From Nematopogon swammerdamellus (taxonomy: Eukaryota > Arthropoda > Insecta > Lepidoptera > Adelidae), in the NCBI GenBank assembly GCA_946902875.1, contig OX336345.1:3999395-4063394 (forward strand): a DNA stretch of 64,000 nucleotides, in the 5' to 3' direction. The notes beneath the pieces were generated by a model that saw only the letters and a program-made list of their open reading frames with translations, ran no database searches and was not told the DNA's origin. Of the stretch, positions 11,050 through 21,203 are shown piece by piece; positions within the stretch are counted from its first letter, which is position 1, and every line of letters starts with the position of its first letter. The position numbers and the translations under genes are program-made.

Positions 11050-11614
11050 AGGGCGTGATTTCTATGCATCGATTGTTTATTTTTGTTAATATATCGAAAG
11101 TATGTAGACGAAAGTGCCAAGGGATTCTGATTCGTAAATTTCGTTTTGAATTTAGAACGTTGTTGGAGACGTCGCTATACAGTCGCGATAACTGAACTAC
11201 TAATAAAATGGAAGTGGAATGTTTTGTGTCGCCGAGTAAATTAATTGACAATTAAATGCAGCCGATTTCGATAATGTTTACATTTCAATGCTTTTAAGCG
11301 GCGGGCATCGATGCTGCGGCGGGCTGCGACATGGCGGCTGATAGCCCCCGCTTATAGGAACGTTCAGAGAATGAGATTTGGGCATTTTTATCGTCAATGC
11401 CTTTCAAATAACCGATTACTTGGGCCCCGTCTGGCGTGACTTTGGATGAAAATAATTATTGGCTCGGTCAAAGTATTGTGCTCCTGCGCATTGCAATGAA
11501 TAAGCATAAACCTATTTATGGCTTTGCCGTATAGGTATAGCAGAGTGAAAATATCTAAGCAATTTCTGATGTTTTTTTTAGCAAAGTTCTAAAATTATTA
11601 TTTCTCTGTTTCAG
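11050..11614. other. Intergenic or intronic sequence before a candidate exon
   Basis: No repeat is recognised. The last part, tttctctgtttcag ending at 11614, is a good 3' splice site with a pyrimidine tract. Confidence 0.4.
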
Positions 11615-11690
11615 GTACATATAGAACACCGATGCAGAATCACTCGCAATTCGTTCCTAATTCTATTCCTGTCTCGCCGAGGAGACTCAG
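11615..11690 (+). CDS. Candidate internal exon of an unidentified host gene
   Basis: A 76-bp interval sits between a strong acceptor (tttctctgtttcag, ending 11614) and a strong donor (gtatgt from 11691). Two of the three forward frames are open. The frame starting at the third base reads TYRTPMQNHSQFV, then PNSIPVSPRR, which has the Pro/Ser/Asn/Gln-rich look of a disordered segment of a large regulatory or cytoskeletal protein. The other open frame, from the first base, is less protein-like. I do not recognise the gene. Nothing else in the window clearly belongs to it, so if it is real, the window is largely intron. Confidence 0.4.
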
Positions 11691-12240
11691 GTATGTATAA
11701 AGTTCACAACACTTCGTCTCATATTCTCTCGGTGTCCACGAACTGCGAACTAACACGAGAACACCGCTTAAAGAGAGCGTAATTACGTACACAAACGAAC
11801 AAAGAGCTTGAGATTTTCAAAACTCCTGCTCGGACCGAAGTTTTTTCCGGATAGATAATCGAATTCCCGGTCCGGCAGTGCATCGCGGCCACAAAGGGCC
11901 GGCGCCTTTGGGCGGCCGGCGGCGCAAGTCCGCCCAACGAGCCTTTGACGTTTGGGCGGGCGGAAGCGGACGCGCCGCCTCCGGAATACGAGAACAAATA
12001 CGGGCGCAAAGTGGATGAAAGTCGTGCGTTGGATGCGATGAGACGCTTCCGGCGAGAGATCACGGCTCTGTTGGTGAACTGCCCTGAAAGCCTGATCGTA
12101 GCGAAGATTTGCCAGCAAATTAAATTTAGATTGAAGTTTTCATATGTATATACGAGTATCCAAAGTTGCTTTTGTTTGAAATTGCTTTTGTGTACAATGT
12201 TGAGCATTAAGCACTCTTGAATAGCCTAAGCAGCAAAATA
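11691..12240. other. GC-rich stretch without assigned gene
   Basis: About 11880-12080 is markedly GC- and CpG-rich, with open frames on both strands (plus 11945-12220; minus 11719-12207). Neither gives a recognisable domain. It could be an exon or a CpG-rich regulatory patch near the candidate exon; I cannot decide. Confidence 0.35.
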
Positions 12241-12243
12241 ATT

Positions 12244-12550
12244 CACGAAAAATGTTCGACCGTTGGAGGCTGACCCTGGTTCGGATTCCACGAAACTGTA
12301 GGTCCCTCCCCTTCTTACCTTAGTAGGTGGTAAGGTTTATCCCGGCCGTGTTGGTACCACGGCACTAGGCGAAACATCCGTCGGAACGGCTATGTAAATT
12401 TCGTGTTTTCCGTCCAGTTCAGTGTAGCCCACATGAATGAGGGTAAGCACTGACATGGCACCTAGTTCACGCAGGTGTTATGGGCTGCCATCATGGATGT
12501 TGTAGGTGATGTAGCCAACCGTGTCAGTTTCCATAAAAAAAAAATTAATA
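12244..12550 (+). mobile_element. 5'-truncated tRNA/5S SINE
   Basis: It starts within the head at gaccgttggaggctgaccct, keeps a B-box-like ggttcggattcc, then the family body, and ends gtgtcagtttccataaaaaa with a poly-A tail. The tRNA and 5S parts are missing. Confidence 0.85.
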
Positions 12551-12764
12551 ATGCTCTGGCTGTAATGTTGGAACCACTGCCACCCCATAGCAGAAACTGT
12601 GCTATGGGTGCTTTCGGATAGTTTAAAATAATGGTAGAAAAACATAAATAGAATTGCATAATGCGTAACTATGTTTTTAAATGAGAATATAAATAAATAA
12701 AAAAATAATAATAAATAAACATCTTAAGTCACGTGTTTAGCTAGCAGTTAATAGAAAACCCTAT

Positions 12765-12913
12765 TGTTAAGTTCTAGTAATAATACGAGACAAATTGCAA
12801 ATAAAATAATGTATTCATTTTCAGACAATACAATTGACAGCCATGCCAAAACGTCAAACCCCCATAACTTCAAACCTTTACTTTTTATAAATGGCTTATG
12901 ACAAAACACAACA
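12765..12913 (-). repeat. 3' LTR of the Gypsy-type element
   Basis: 149 bp, identical to 16832-16980. The short length is unusual but matches exactly between TG and CA ends and the duplicated target. Confidence 0.95.
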
Positions 12914-12930
12914 TTTGCTTCCCCTTAAAT
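12914..12930 (-). promoter_or_regulatory. Polypurine tract
   Basis: On the coding strand atttaaggggaagcaaa directly precedes the 3' LTR, the expected place and composition for the plus-strand primer of reverse transcription. Confidence 0.8.
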
Positions 12931-13065
12931 GTTAGCATTAAAATTCCCTTAGTTAAAAGAACAAAGTATCCATTCACTCTCAAGTAAACTTAAAATAAAA
13001 CTAAGGTAACACCGTGTCACACCTTAACCAATACGTTGACAACTGACATACGATTCGCCTTAAAT

Positions 13066-13722
13066 TTATACATCTTCAACTCTTTCATCATTATCTAATT
13101 CTGGAACATGTCCATCAAACGGCTTCATTTGATCAATATGTACAAATCTAACAATATTCGCCTCCATACATCTCACCAGGTACGTTGTAGCACTTACTAT
13201 CCGCACCACTTTGGCAGGGACCCATCTTCTCAACTTATCATTTTTATCAGTTTGTTTAATCAATACATTCTGATTTACTAAATATTTACTTACAATGCTT
13301 GGCTCTATAGCCCGCTTGACTTTACAATATTCTGGTTTAATGAGATCTAACCGGATTCTGGGTTTTACTTTAAACATAAGTTCTGATGGAGATAACCCAG
13401 TCACGCTCGACGGGGTAGATCTATGCATGAATAAGAACTGACTGACTTTACGCGTCAAAGATAATTTAGAACTGCGGTTGTCTAATAACTGCCTTTTGAA
13501 ATTATCTTTGAAAGTCTCTACATATCTCTCTGCACTACCGTTCGACTGAGGATGATACGGTGGACTCTTTATAGGCGAAATTCCGTTTGCTTGACAGAAG
13601 TTTACGAATTCAGCAGAGTCAAAAGGTGGACCATTATCACTAACCAACTCTACTGGTAACCCCATAGTGGCAAATGTTTCAATAATTTTATCAATGACCG
13701 CTGCGGCCGACGTGGAATACAT
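13066..13722 (-). pseudogene. Integrase core and C-terminus (frameshifted from pol)
   Basis: This frame carries the rest of the Gypsy integrase. It shows the second catalytic Asp in VSDNGPPF, and the catalytic Glu in GSAERYVETF after SPPYHPQSNG, then a C-terminal region ending VEDV just upstream of the 3' LTR. The first catalytic Asp lies upstream at about 13750 in this same frame (motif VDSTSKW), which remains readable back to about 13770. The upstream frame ends at 13773, so a frameshift around 13765-13785 separates the zinc-binding part from the catalytic core. Integration function of this copy is therefore lost unless frameshifting occurs. Confidence 0.85.
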
Positions 13723-13772
13723 TCTATGTAGATCAACCCATTTTGAAGTAGAGTCAACAATCAGTAGAAAGG

Positions 13773-16700
13773 TTACCTATTATTAATGGGTATTTCTAAA
13801 AAAATTATGTGTATTCGATACCAGTTTCGGTTATTACTAGGCCAAGCTACTTGTTTACTCTGGGAATTTCTGTTGTTAGTACTTTGACACACAAGACAAG
13901 TACTCACCATTTTATCAATATCTTCCGTCATGTTTGGCCACCAGAAAGTAGACCTCGCTAGTATTTTGGACCGTACTATACCTATATGACCCTCGTGAAG
14001 GACTTCCAAAACCTTTACTCGAAGACTTGACGGAATCAAAACTCGAGACCCCCACATTACACATCCGTTTTCTATGGATAACTCATTTCGTTTCCTGAAG
14101 TATGGTTTGAGCTCAGTCGAATCTACCATCTTACTCGGCCAACCGCGTACTATCAAATCCTTTACCTTGGATAACACTACATCTACTTGAGTCGCCGACG
14201 CTACATCTACCGCCGAAATGGGTATGTTCTCGTCGAAATTAAAAGAATTTACATCGTGTACTAATCCCGATGACTCTTTCAAAGGCAATCGAGATAGAGC
14301 ATCTGCGTGTCCAATATGCGACCCATTTTTGTACTCTATCGCATAGTCATACGCACTCAGAGTTAGAGCCCACCTCGTTATTCTCGCCGCTGCCATGATA
14401 GGTACGTTTTTTCGTGGTCCAAAAATGGATTTTAATGGCTGATGATCGGTAACTAACGTAAACTTCCGGCCATATATATACTTATGAAATTTTTTTACAG
14501 CAAAAGTGATTCCTAATGCTTCTTTTTCGATTTGGGAGTAATTTTTTTCATTGTCGGACAAAGTTGATGACGCGAACAGAACTGGACGTTCCTTACCGTC
14601 AACTACGTGACTGAGGACAGCTCCTACTCCGTACGCACTCGAATCGGATGTAACTATAATGGGCAACTTTGGATCATAAAGCATTAGCACCTGATTTGAC
14701 AGCAGCAACTCTTTACTCAATTTGAATGCATTTTGACATTCAGTGTCCCAAATGAATGTTTGACCCTTTCTTTGTAATTTATACAGCGGTTCCAACTTAC
14801 TTGAAATCATGGGTATAAACCTGGAATAAAAATTTAGAAGTCCTAAATACGATCTCAACTGCGTCAAATCAGTCGGCTCAGGTGCCTCTGCAATCGCCTT
14901 AACCTTGCTCTCTGTGGGATGAATTCCGTCCTTATCGATCTTATGGCCTAGATATTCTACACTCGTACTAAAAAAGATACACTTTGCTAAGTTAATATGC
15001 ACATTATAAGACATCAGTCTGTCTAATACTTTATGTAAATTTGCTTTGCACTCTTCCACACTAGATCCTCCGACCAAAATATCGTCAAGATAAATTTTGA
15101 CATTTGAAATGTTGACTAATATCTGCTCCATAATTGACTGAAACGTACCCGGTGCACAATTTAAACCAAAAGTCAGCCTCCTGTAACGGAAAAGACCGAG
15201 GTGAGTGTTTATTGTTAGGTACTTTTGCGAATCTTCATGCATCAGCAATTGCTGGTAGGCCCCAGTCAGGTCGAGCATAGTAAAGACCTTACATCCGGCC
15301 AGCGAAGCAAAAATGTCTTGAATATTTGGTAGTGGATATTGATTGGTCTCCAAATTAGGATTAAGAGTGTTTTTAAAATCGACACAAACTCGAATGTCCC
15401 CATTTTTCTTAGGTACTACCACCAAGGGTGAAGCCCAATCACTGTACTCTACAGGGAATAGAATACCACTTTTTACTTGTTCCTTAATTTTCGACTCTAC
15501 TTTGCTATGCAAAGCAAACGGCAATGAATACGCTCTTTTAAAAACTGGAGTAGCATTCGGTTTTAACTTTAATGTCACTTCAAAGTGTTTAATATGTTTT
15601 GCAATATCTGTCTCGAATATACTCTTATACTGTGATAATAAATCATTTACGACATTTTGTTCATTAGGTATGCATGTGTTTACACTTTGCAGCGAATTAC
15701 CTAAGAAACATTGTTTCCACTTAGAACACAATACATCTAACCAGTTCCTGCCTAGCAAAGGCCTTAATGACTTACTTGATTGGATCACAATAATAGGTAA
15801 ATTAAAACTCAGTTTCGACTGAATGCCGACTACCTGTACTTCCGTTTCACCTATAACTTGTACGGCATCTCCTGTTACTACACTAAATCTTTGACTACAT
15901 AAGGATAATTTCAAATTTGGAAACAGTTTTTTAAATAATTCTAACGACATAACTGTTTTACAAGCGCCGGTATCTACTTCAAAATTCACAGCTTTCATAT
16001 TAATCAACAGTTGTATTATAAAAGGTCCTGATGTCGTACCTATATTGACCATGTCATCTGGCTGCAGGTTATTCAGTATCTCTTCATTGAGTTGCTTCAC
16101 ACTACCTTTGAACTTCTTCATGCAGACTCGTGCCGTATTCTTATGGCACGTGTAGCATTCCCAGTTGACCGCTGGACACGTTTTGACATCGTGAAGCCTC
16201 CCGCATCGCATACAGTTGTTCCAGCGACGCTGAACTCCACTGCCGCCTGCCACCGCTTGAATGTTTGTTTCTGCCTGTGTACTCATCTCCTTGCTGTGCA
16301 ATTCCGCCTGTTCCCATGAATTAGCTAACGCGCACGCCTTACTGAAGTCTAGATCCTCCTCCACAAGCATTTTCTGCTGAGTCCTCTCATTGTTCAGTCC
16401 GCTCACCAGTCGATCTCGTAACGCTTCATCAAGGAAGGCCCCAAATTGACAACTTCTGGCGAGGTCTTTTATTCCTACTATGTATTCTGAAATTGACTCT
16501 TCGTACTTCTGCTTCCTACCATAGAATTTCACTCTCTCTGCAATCACTAACTTCTTCGGACTTAAATGTTGAGAGAGCGTACGGACTAGCTCTCTATATG
16601 ACTTTTCTGTCGGCTTGCTGGGTGACATCAAGTTATGCAATATTCCGTAAGTCTTCGCACCAATCAGCGTTATGAACAGTGGTGTAGTACTTTCCTCCTT

Positions 16701-16793
16701 GATTTTGTTTACTAGTAAGTATTGTTCAAACCTCTCCTTCCAGCAATCGAACTCTTCCTCCCCATTGTACTCCGCTATATTACCGATTGGCAT
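13773..16793 (-). CDS. Gag-Pol polyprotein of the Gypsy-type element (truncated)
   Basis: A 1006-codon frame from ATG at 16793. Gag-like capsid region is at residues ~1-170; a zinc knuckle CMRCGRLHDVKTC at 194-206 has CX2CX3HX4C spacing, one residue short of the usual. A second knuckle (CYTC...RVC, 213-224) lacks its Gly-His. Protease has DTGA at 274; RT has LDLTGAYQQ at 507 and YLDD at 568; RNase H has D716 and D783 (TDHQPL); the integrase zinc finger has H933, H936, C966 and C969. Gag and Pol share one frame. The frame is open further upstream through the whole 5' LTR to 17012; I chose 16793 because gag-like sequence begins there. The frame ends early in integrase by frameshift. Confidence 0.9.
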   Translation of the reverse strand: MPIGNIAEYNGEEEFDCWKERFEQYLLVNKIKEESTTPLFITLIGAKTYGILHNLMSPSKPTEKSYRELVRTLSQHLSPKKLVIAERVKFYGRKQKYEESISEYIVGIKDLARSCQFGAFLDEALRDRLVSGLNNERTQQKMLVEEDLDFSKACALANSWEQAELHSKEMSTQAETNIQAVAGGSGVQRRWNNCMRCGRLHDVKTCPAVNWECYTCHKNTARVCMKKFKGSVKQLNEEILNNLQPDDMVNIGTTSGPFIIQLLINMKAVNFEVDTGACKTVMSLELFKKLFPNLKLSLCSQRFSVVTGDAVQVIGETEVQVVGIQSKLSFNLPIIVIQSSKSLRPLLGRNWLDVLCSKWKQCFLGNSLQSVNTCIPNEQNVVNDLLSQYKSIFETDIAKHIKHFEVTLKLKPNATPVFKRAYSLPFALHSKVESKIKEQVKSGILFPVEYSDWASPLVVVPKKNGDIRVCVDFKNTLNPNLETNQYPLPNIQDIFASLAGCKVFTMLDLTGAYQQLLMHEDSQKYLTINTHLGLFRYRRLTFGLNCAPGTFQSIMEQILVNISNVKIYLDDILVGGSSVEECKANLHKVLDRLMSYNVHINLAKCIFFSTSVEYLGHKIDKDGIHPTESKVKAIAEAPEPTDLTQLRSYLGLLNFYSRFIPMISSKLEPLYKLQRKGQTFIWDTECQNAFKLSKELLLSNQVLMLYDPKLPIIVTSDSSAYGVGAVLSHVVDGKERPVLFASSTLSDNEKNYSQIEKEALGITFAVKKFHKYIYGRKFTLVTDHQPLKSIFGPRKNVPIMAAARITRWALTLSAYDYAIEYKNGSHIGHADALSRLPLKESSGLVHDVNSFNFDENIPISAVDVASATQVDVVLSKVKDLIVRGWPSKMVDSTELKPYFRKRNELSIENGCVMWGSRVLIPSSLRVKVLEVLHEGHIGIVRSKILARSTFWWPNMTEDIDKMVSTCLVCQSTNNRNSQSKQVAWPSNNRNWYRIHIIFLEIPINNR

Positions 16794-16814
16794 TGTTTGC
16801 AGTGAGTTTTTTCC

Positions 16815-16831
16815 AGCTTCCTCGTCGCCAA
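16815..16831 (-). promoter_or_regulatory. Primer-binding site of the Gypsy-type element
   Basis: ttggcgacgaggaagct on the coding strand directly follows the 5' LTR, where the minus-strand tRNA primer pairs. I cannot name the tRNA without a comparison. Confidence 0.65.
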
Positions 16832-16980
16832 TGTTAAGTTCTAGTAATAATACGAGACAAATTGCAAATAAAATAATGTATTCATTTTCAGACAATACAA
16901 TTGACAGCCATGCCAAAACGTCAAACCCCCATAACTTCAAACCTTTACTTTTTATAAATGGCTTATGACAAAACACAACA
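16832..16980 (-). repeat. 5' LTR of the Gypsy-type element
   Basis: 149 bp, identical to the 3' LTR, followed by target duplication cctat at 16981-16985. Confidence 0.95.
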
Positions 16981-16985
16981 CCTAT

Positions 16986-17740
16986 ATCGAAATAAATAGG
17001 GAAAATGCACACCTTGTCTATTTGTCGCTATGTGCAACTAACTGAATTCCGCTCCCAGGTCAAATGAAGGGTCGCCACTAAACCTCGACATCATGTGGCG
17101 GTCGAGTACATCCAATCAACACTAAAGTTTTATTCGCATTAATGTTGCGAGCGTCCGCGCTCGTACCCGGCGGGATTTGTGGGCAGCGTTGCCGATTTGC
17201 GGAAAATTTCTCGATTCGGGGGATTTTAAAACTTGAAAAAAAAAGGGGAAAAAATCGCTTTATTTCTGGAATTATTCGTAATTTTGAAATATAGTCAGTC
17301 GGCGTTTATGCGTGCACAACTGGGCTGGACACGCCTCTCTTAAGGTCCTGTCAACCCGTATTCACCCGTACTCCTCTTTCAAGGCGCCGCTTTCGCTGGT
17401 TGGAGTAGGATGCAACACAATCAATCGGTCAAAAATTTGGTTTTTATTTTTTTAATCCAAAACTACGGATCGAAACAAAAAAGTAAAAAGCTACGGATTT
17501 AGATATATATTCAACTAATAAAATATATTTTTTCCAAAGCCTCGGTTTGGTCACGTTACCTTAAATTCGTTGTTATTTTTAACTAAATTCAGAGGCATGT
17601 TCATGATTTTTTTCTATCGAGCGACGTTAATCAAATCGTGTTTTCAAAACGCTATCAATCTGCGGTGATAGATGAAGTATTACATATATTAACACTGAAT
17701 CTGTCAGGTGAGTAATATTGGTGGTAAACTTCTTAAAATT
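16986..17740. other. No gene seen
   Basis: Flank of the Gypsy insertion. No domain or known repeat was recognised. Confidence 0.4.
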
Positions 17741-18060
17741 CGAGTGAGACGCAGACTCACGTCACCTTAATCTTACTCCCTGTCCTCCCGGTCTTCAGCG
17801 GTACTGAACCACTCATTGCCGCCGACGAATGTACCTACTTTATGTCTTCGTCCCACCTGGCGAGTGGTCTTCCTATAATCCGTCTCCCTGTCCACGGCCG
17901 CCAGTGATTTACTCTAACGGTCGTCGTTTCGTCGACTTCCGTCCCCAGTCCACTGCCATGTGAGCTTATAGCCACCCGGTATCCAATATCGACTGCTTTC
18001 TCGCGTCAGCGGATTGCCTCTCGGATATTCGCAGCATGGCTCGCTCCATTGCTCGCTGGG
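17740..18060 (-). mobile_element. Degraded RTE-like non-LTR C-terminus
   Basis: The minus strand shows the same C-terminal region as 57716-57960, with the order 'gtggacagg', 'ccgccaggtgggac', 'cctgaagaccgggaggacag'. Many substitutions; no open frame survives. Confidence 0.6.
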
Positions 18061-19145
18061 TAACTTTCAACTTTTCGACGACAGCGACCGTCATTAAAAC
18101 AACCTACACTTAATTTTCAGGAATAGGCGAATATGCCTACGTAGGTAATTAAGTGATTTAAAATTTGGCAAATTTAGTTTATTTATTCAGCACTTAAGTT
18201 TTGTTCAGTCACATTTTTTTTGCCAACCATATTGCAAGGTTTAAAATGTTTAATTTAATATTTTTTTATTTTCAAGATAACGTAGGTACGTAGGTATACG
18301 AGTGTGGGCTCAAACCTACGAGGGCAATAAGAATGTAATAATCAGAATGTATTTAATTAAAATTGTATTTACATAAGATCTAATAATAAATTTTAGTTCC
18401 CGCAATCCGTCAGAGTTTTCGGGAATTTTGGACTATCGATGCTGGCAACACTACCCGCGGGATAGTTCGAGTCCCAATTAGCTGGTGAAATCGCTGTCTC
18501 GGGGTAATTGGATCGGTCGGACGGGGCACTTGTTGGCATTTTAATTGTGCTATTGTGACGTGCGACATCGGAGCGGTGGCGGCGGCAGCGACACCGCGCC
18601 GTGAATAGACGAGGAGTATGAGGCAGCGGGTTGAGTGAAGGTATTGTCGCGTGTTTAGCTGGATGTATGAACAGAAGTGTTCATGAGAGCACTTTATGTA
18701 GGTAGTGGTTAGTTGAACCCTACCACCTAGAGAGGTAAAAAGTTATGTTACAAATTTCGAAAACCCCGACCCCTTAATTGTCAAAAATAATTTCCGTTTA
18801 TATACTTAAAGCAGTCGGGGGACTATAAATACTCGCGCAGCTCTGAGTTTTTATATTTTATTTACTTAGAGGGCCGCATAGTTAAACGGAAATTATTTTA
18901 ATTTGTAATTTAACTTTTCTTTCAAGCTTTTTAAAAACAAACCGCTTCCAAGTCGGTCCTCCATCCGTGAGACGTAGTTTTTTATTACTTCATAATTACT
19001 TGATTAACACAGCTAATAACCATCCCGGTTAAATAAGTTTTCTAATAAAACAAATAGAAATATGGAATGATCTTCCGGTGAGTGTATCCCCCACTACCTA
19101 TAATTTGTATTTTACGAAAATCGCGACATGTAGCGTCGTTACGCC
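18061..19145. other. No gene seen
   Basis: AT-rich flanks around a GC-rich patch near 18500-18640. About 18700-18730 has a short SINE-body-like fragment (ttgaaccctaccacctag). No coding sequence was recognised. Confidence 0.4.
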
Positions 19146-19149
19146 TAAG

Positions 19150-19445
19150 AATGGGGTTCACAGGAATTGCGAATGCCATGTTGGTTCGAGCATGAGCTTT
19201 TTCACGCCTATTTTGAAAAACCCCAAGCTGTACTTGGGGGGAAATTGTTGGGCAGGGAGTGGATTCCACATTTTTCCGGTTCTGTGTAGAAATGACCTAC
19301 AGAACCAGTTGGTTGGTGGCGCATCGGTAATAGATCGATTGTATAGGTGCTTTCCCTGCCCAGTACACCTAGTGCGGAGGTGGCATGGAGACGGCGGAAT
19401 CGCGTTAAACGTCTCCTCCGAATTCTCCGAATAGGCGATAGACGT
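19150..19445 (-). mobile_element. R1/Jockey-like non-LTR C-terminus, decayed
   Basis: The minus strand reads SEETFNAIPPSP, then FLHRTGKMWNPLPAQ and FPPKYSLGFFKIGVKK. This parallels 63690-64000 (LFHGECSEELFNAIPP ... KLWGALPAHIFPPKYSLG). Only the last ~95 codons are present and frames are broken. Confidence 0.75.
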
Positions 19446-19449
19446 CCCT

Positions 19450-20220
19450 ACGGATTTGCAGCTGTTCGAAAACCTCGGTTCTGAAAACTGTCTATATCCT
19501 GGGAATCTTCAATAGATATGCGAATAAACTAGACGAAGACCATTTTGTCGGCCTTTTAGCTGGCCCGAAAAGAAAAATAAAGCGATGTACGTACACCATG
19601 GGTATATACCAATGGGGATCAAACCTACGAACGTTTGCTCAAAGCCTTTACGACGGCCACGAGCCATGGTGGTGAAAGGTGGACGATAGTGAATCAGAAT
19701 TGATCTTAGTCGGAGAAAATAAAGACAATGATTAGCGCCTGGTTGGCCTATACGTGGGCGGGCCATTAAGTTCCATACAATGGTAGTTAGGTCCATTTGA
19801 CAATCCATTTGCTCTCTGTATGGAACTCCACTGGCTTCCAGCCTCGCGGTCAAAGCGGTGAGCTGGCGCTGTTTATTTTTGAATGCGCTATTGGAGTTGG
19901 CTAAAACGGCGAAGAAGAAGAGGTTTTTTGCGGGTCGTCGGGTTGTCAGAGCTCAATTAAATCCAATCCCGGGGCGCAGTGGGCTCGTACGGAGGTCCGG
20001 TAATTCCATTAGTGTACCTTACTTAGGATGCCCAGCGATACTGCCTAGATACGCTTTTTATGGAGCTTAATCGCTCGGCCCTCTATCTGTGTGTAATGTT
20101 TATTTAGTTGTACCACCAGATGTATGCGACCTAGGCACTCCAGCTGTATTTTTGGATGAACTGTAGTGTAGGCGGTGTTATTATGTGAATGGCCTCTAAA
20201 ATACTTCTAATAATATGAAT
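19450..20220. other. No gene seen
   Basis: Open frames of 60-115 codons exist on both strands but none has a recognisable domain or intron context. Confidence 0.4.
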
Positions 20221-20336
20221 AAAAAAAGCGGGCCAAGTGCGAGTCCGACTCGCGTACCACAAAAAAAAAACTTTGAAAAAAAAAACACGTTTCTTGTATG
20301 GGGACCCCCTTTAATTTTTGACATTTTCTATATTTA

Positions 20337-20857
20337 AGGGTGTCCCGAAAGTCAACGTCATCCCTTGGAGGGCTGATAGGCCAGCTCAGGACTGACCAGA
20401 ATATCACAATATGACCTTAATAAAAAATCGTTAGTTTTCGAGATATTTGGACTTTTATTTATTTCGTTAAAATCGACACCCTAGATCAGTTTTTCGAGTG
20501 CCACAGGTACAAAATTCCATATTCTAAGATTCTATTTTTTGTTACGCAACCCTGTATAGCAATGCTATTGATCACAGTTCAAAAAAGAAAAAAAAATATC
20601 GTGCTATACCCCTAAAAATTTTTTTTTTGTCTGATTCATAGTAATTTATTTTTTAATAGTAAATTTCGACCCTTCATACTGTAAAAAAAATTTACCACGT
20701 TAACCTGGCAAGTTATTTAAAAAAATTGCTCATTTAGTGTGGTCTTCAAAATGGTATAACGTTTGCTATATTTTGTTTTAGAAAAAAAGATATTGCCATT
20801 TTAGTGCATAAGGAGCTTGTTGTAAATGTATTTCAGATATTAGTAATTCGAATGAAC
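20337..20857 (+). repeat. Left terminal inverted repeat
   Basis: About 520 bp, paired with 22331-22851. It includes the common blocks cctgtatagcaatgctattg and ggagcttgttgtaaatgtat. Differences are scattered substitutions and changes in A/T run length. Confidence 0.9.
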
Positions 20858-21203
20858 CCGGCTATCACTTTTAAACAATTTTGCTAAATTCGGCTTAATT
20901 TTGTAGTTTGAATTTAGAATTAGAGTAACGTCGTTTGACTTTACAGTGAGATAGTGACATGAGTAAGAGTGAGAAAGGTAGTGACGCCGTAATTTAGCAG
21001 TATGTTACGCTACTTCTTTATATGCAATTTTCGTGTGCATCGTTTCGTCACGTTCTGTAGTGTGCGCTATCTGGACTTGTGTGTTGCCTACTTGATGTCT
21101 AGTGATTTGAACTTCTTGTATTGGAGATAATAACGTACTGACCTGGCCTTTTTGTGGTCTCTGTGTTTTTGTTACGCTTTTGATACGCGTGTTACTACTC
21201 GCG

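Larger units (their letters stand above)
12765..16980 (-). mobile_element. Complete Ty3/Gypsy-type LTR retrotransposon
   Basis: A 4216-bp element transcribed leftward. Two 149-bp LTRs are identical by inspection, start TGTTGTG and end CTTAACA on the coding strand, and are flanked by the same 5-bp target duplication cctat (12760-12764 and 16981-16985). A primer-binding site abuts the 5' LTR and a purine tract abuts the 3' LTR. Coding order is gag, protease, RT, RNase H, integrase; there is no env. Identical LTRs mean recent insertion, yet the integrase is frameshifted, so this copy was probably mobilised in trans or broke soon after. Confidence 0.95.

Noticed and set aside
15343..16968. Plus-strand open frames of 60-159 codons across the Gypsy element
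   Set aside because: They are antisense shadows of the gag-pol frame.
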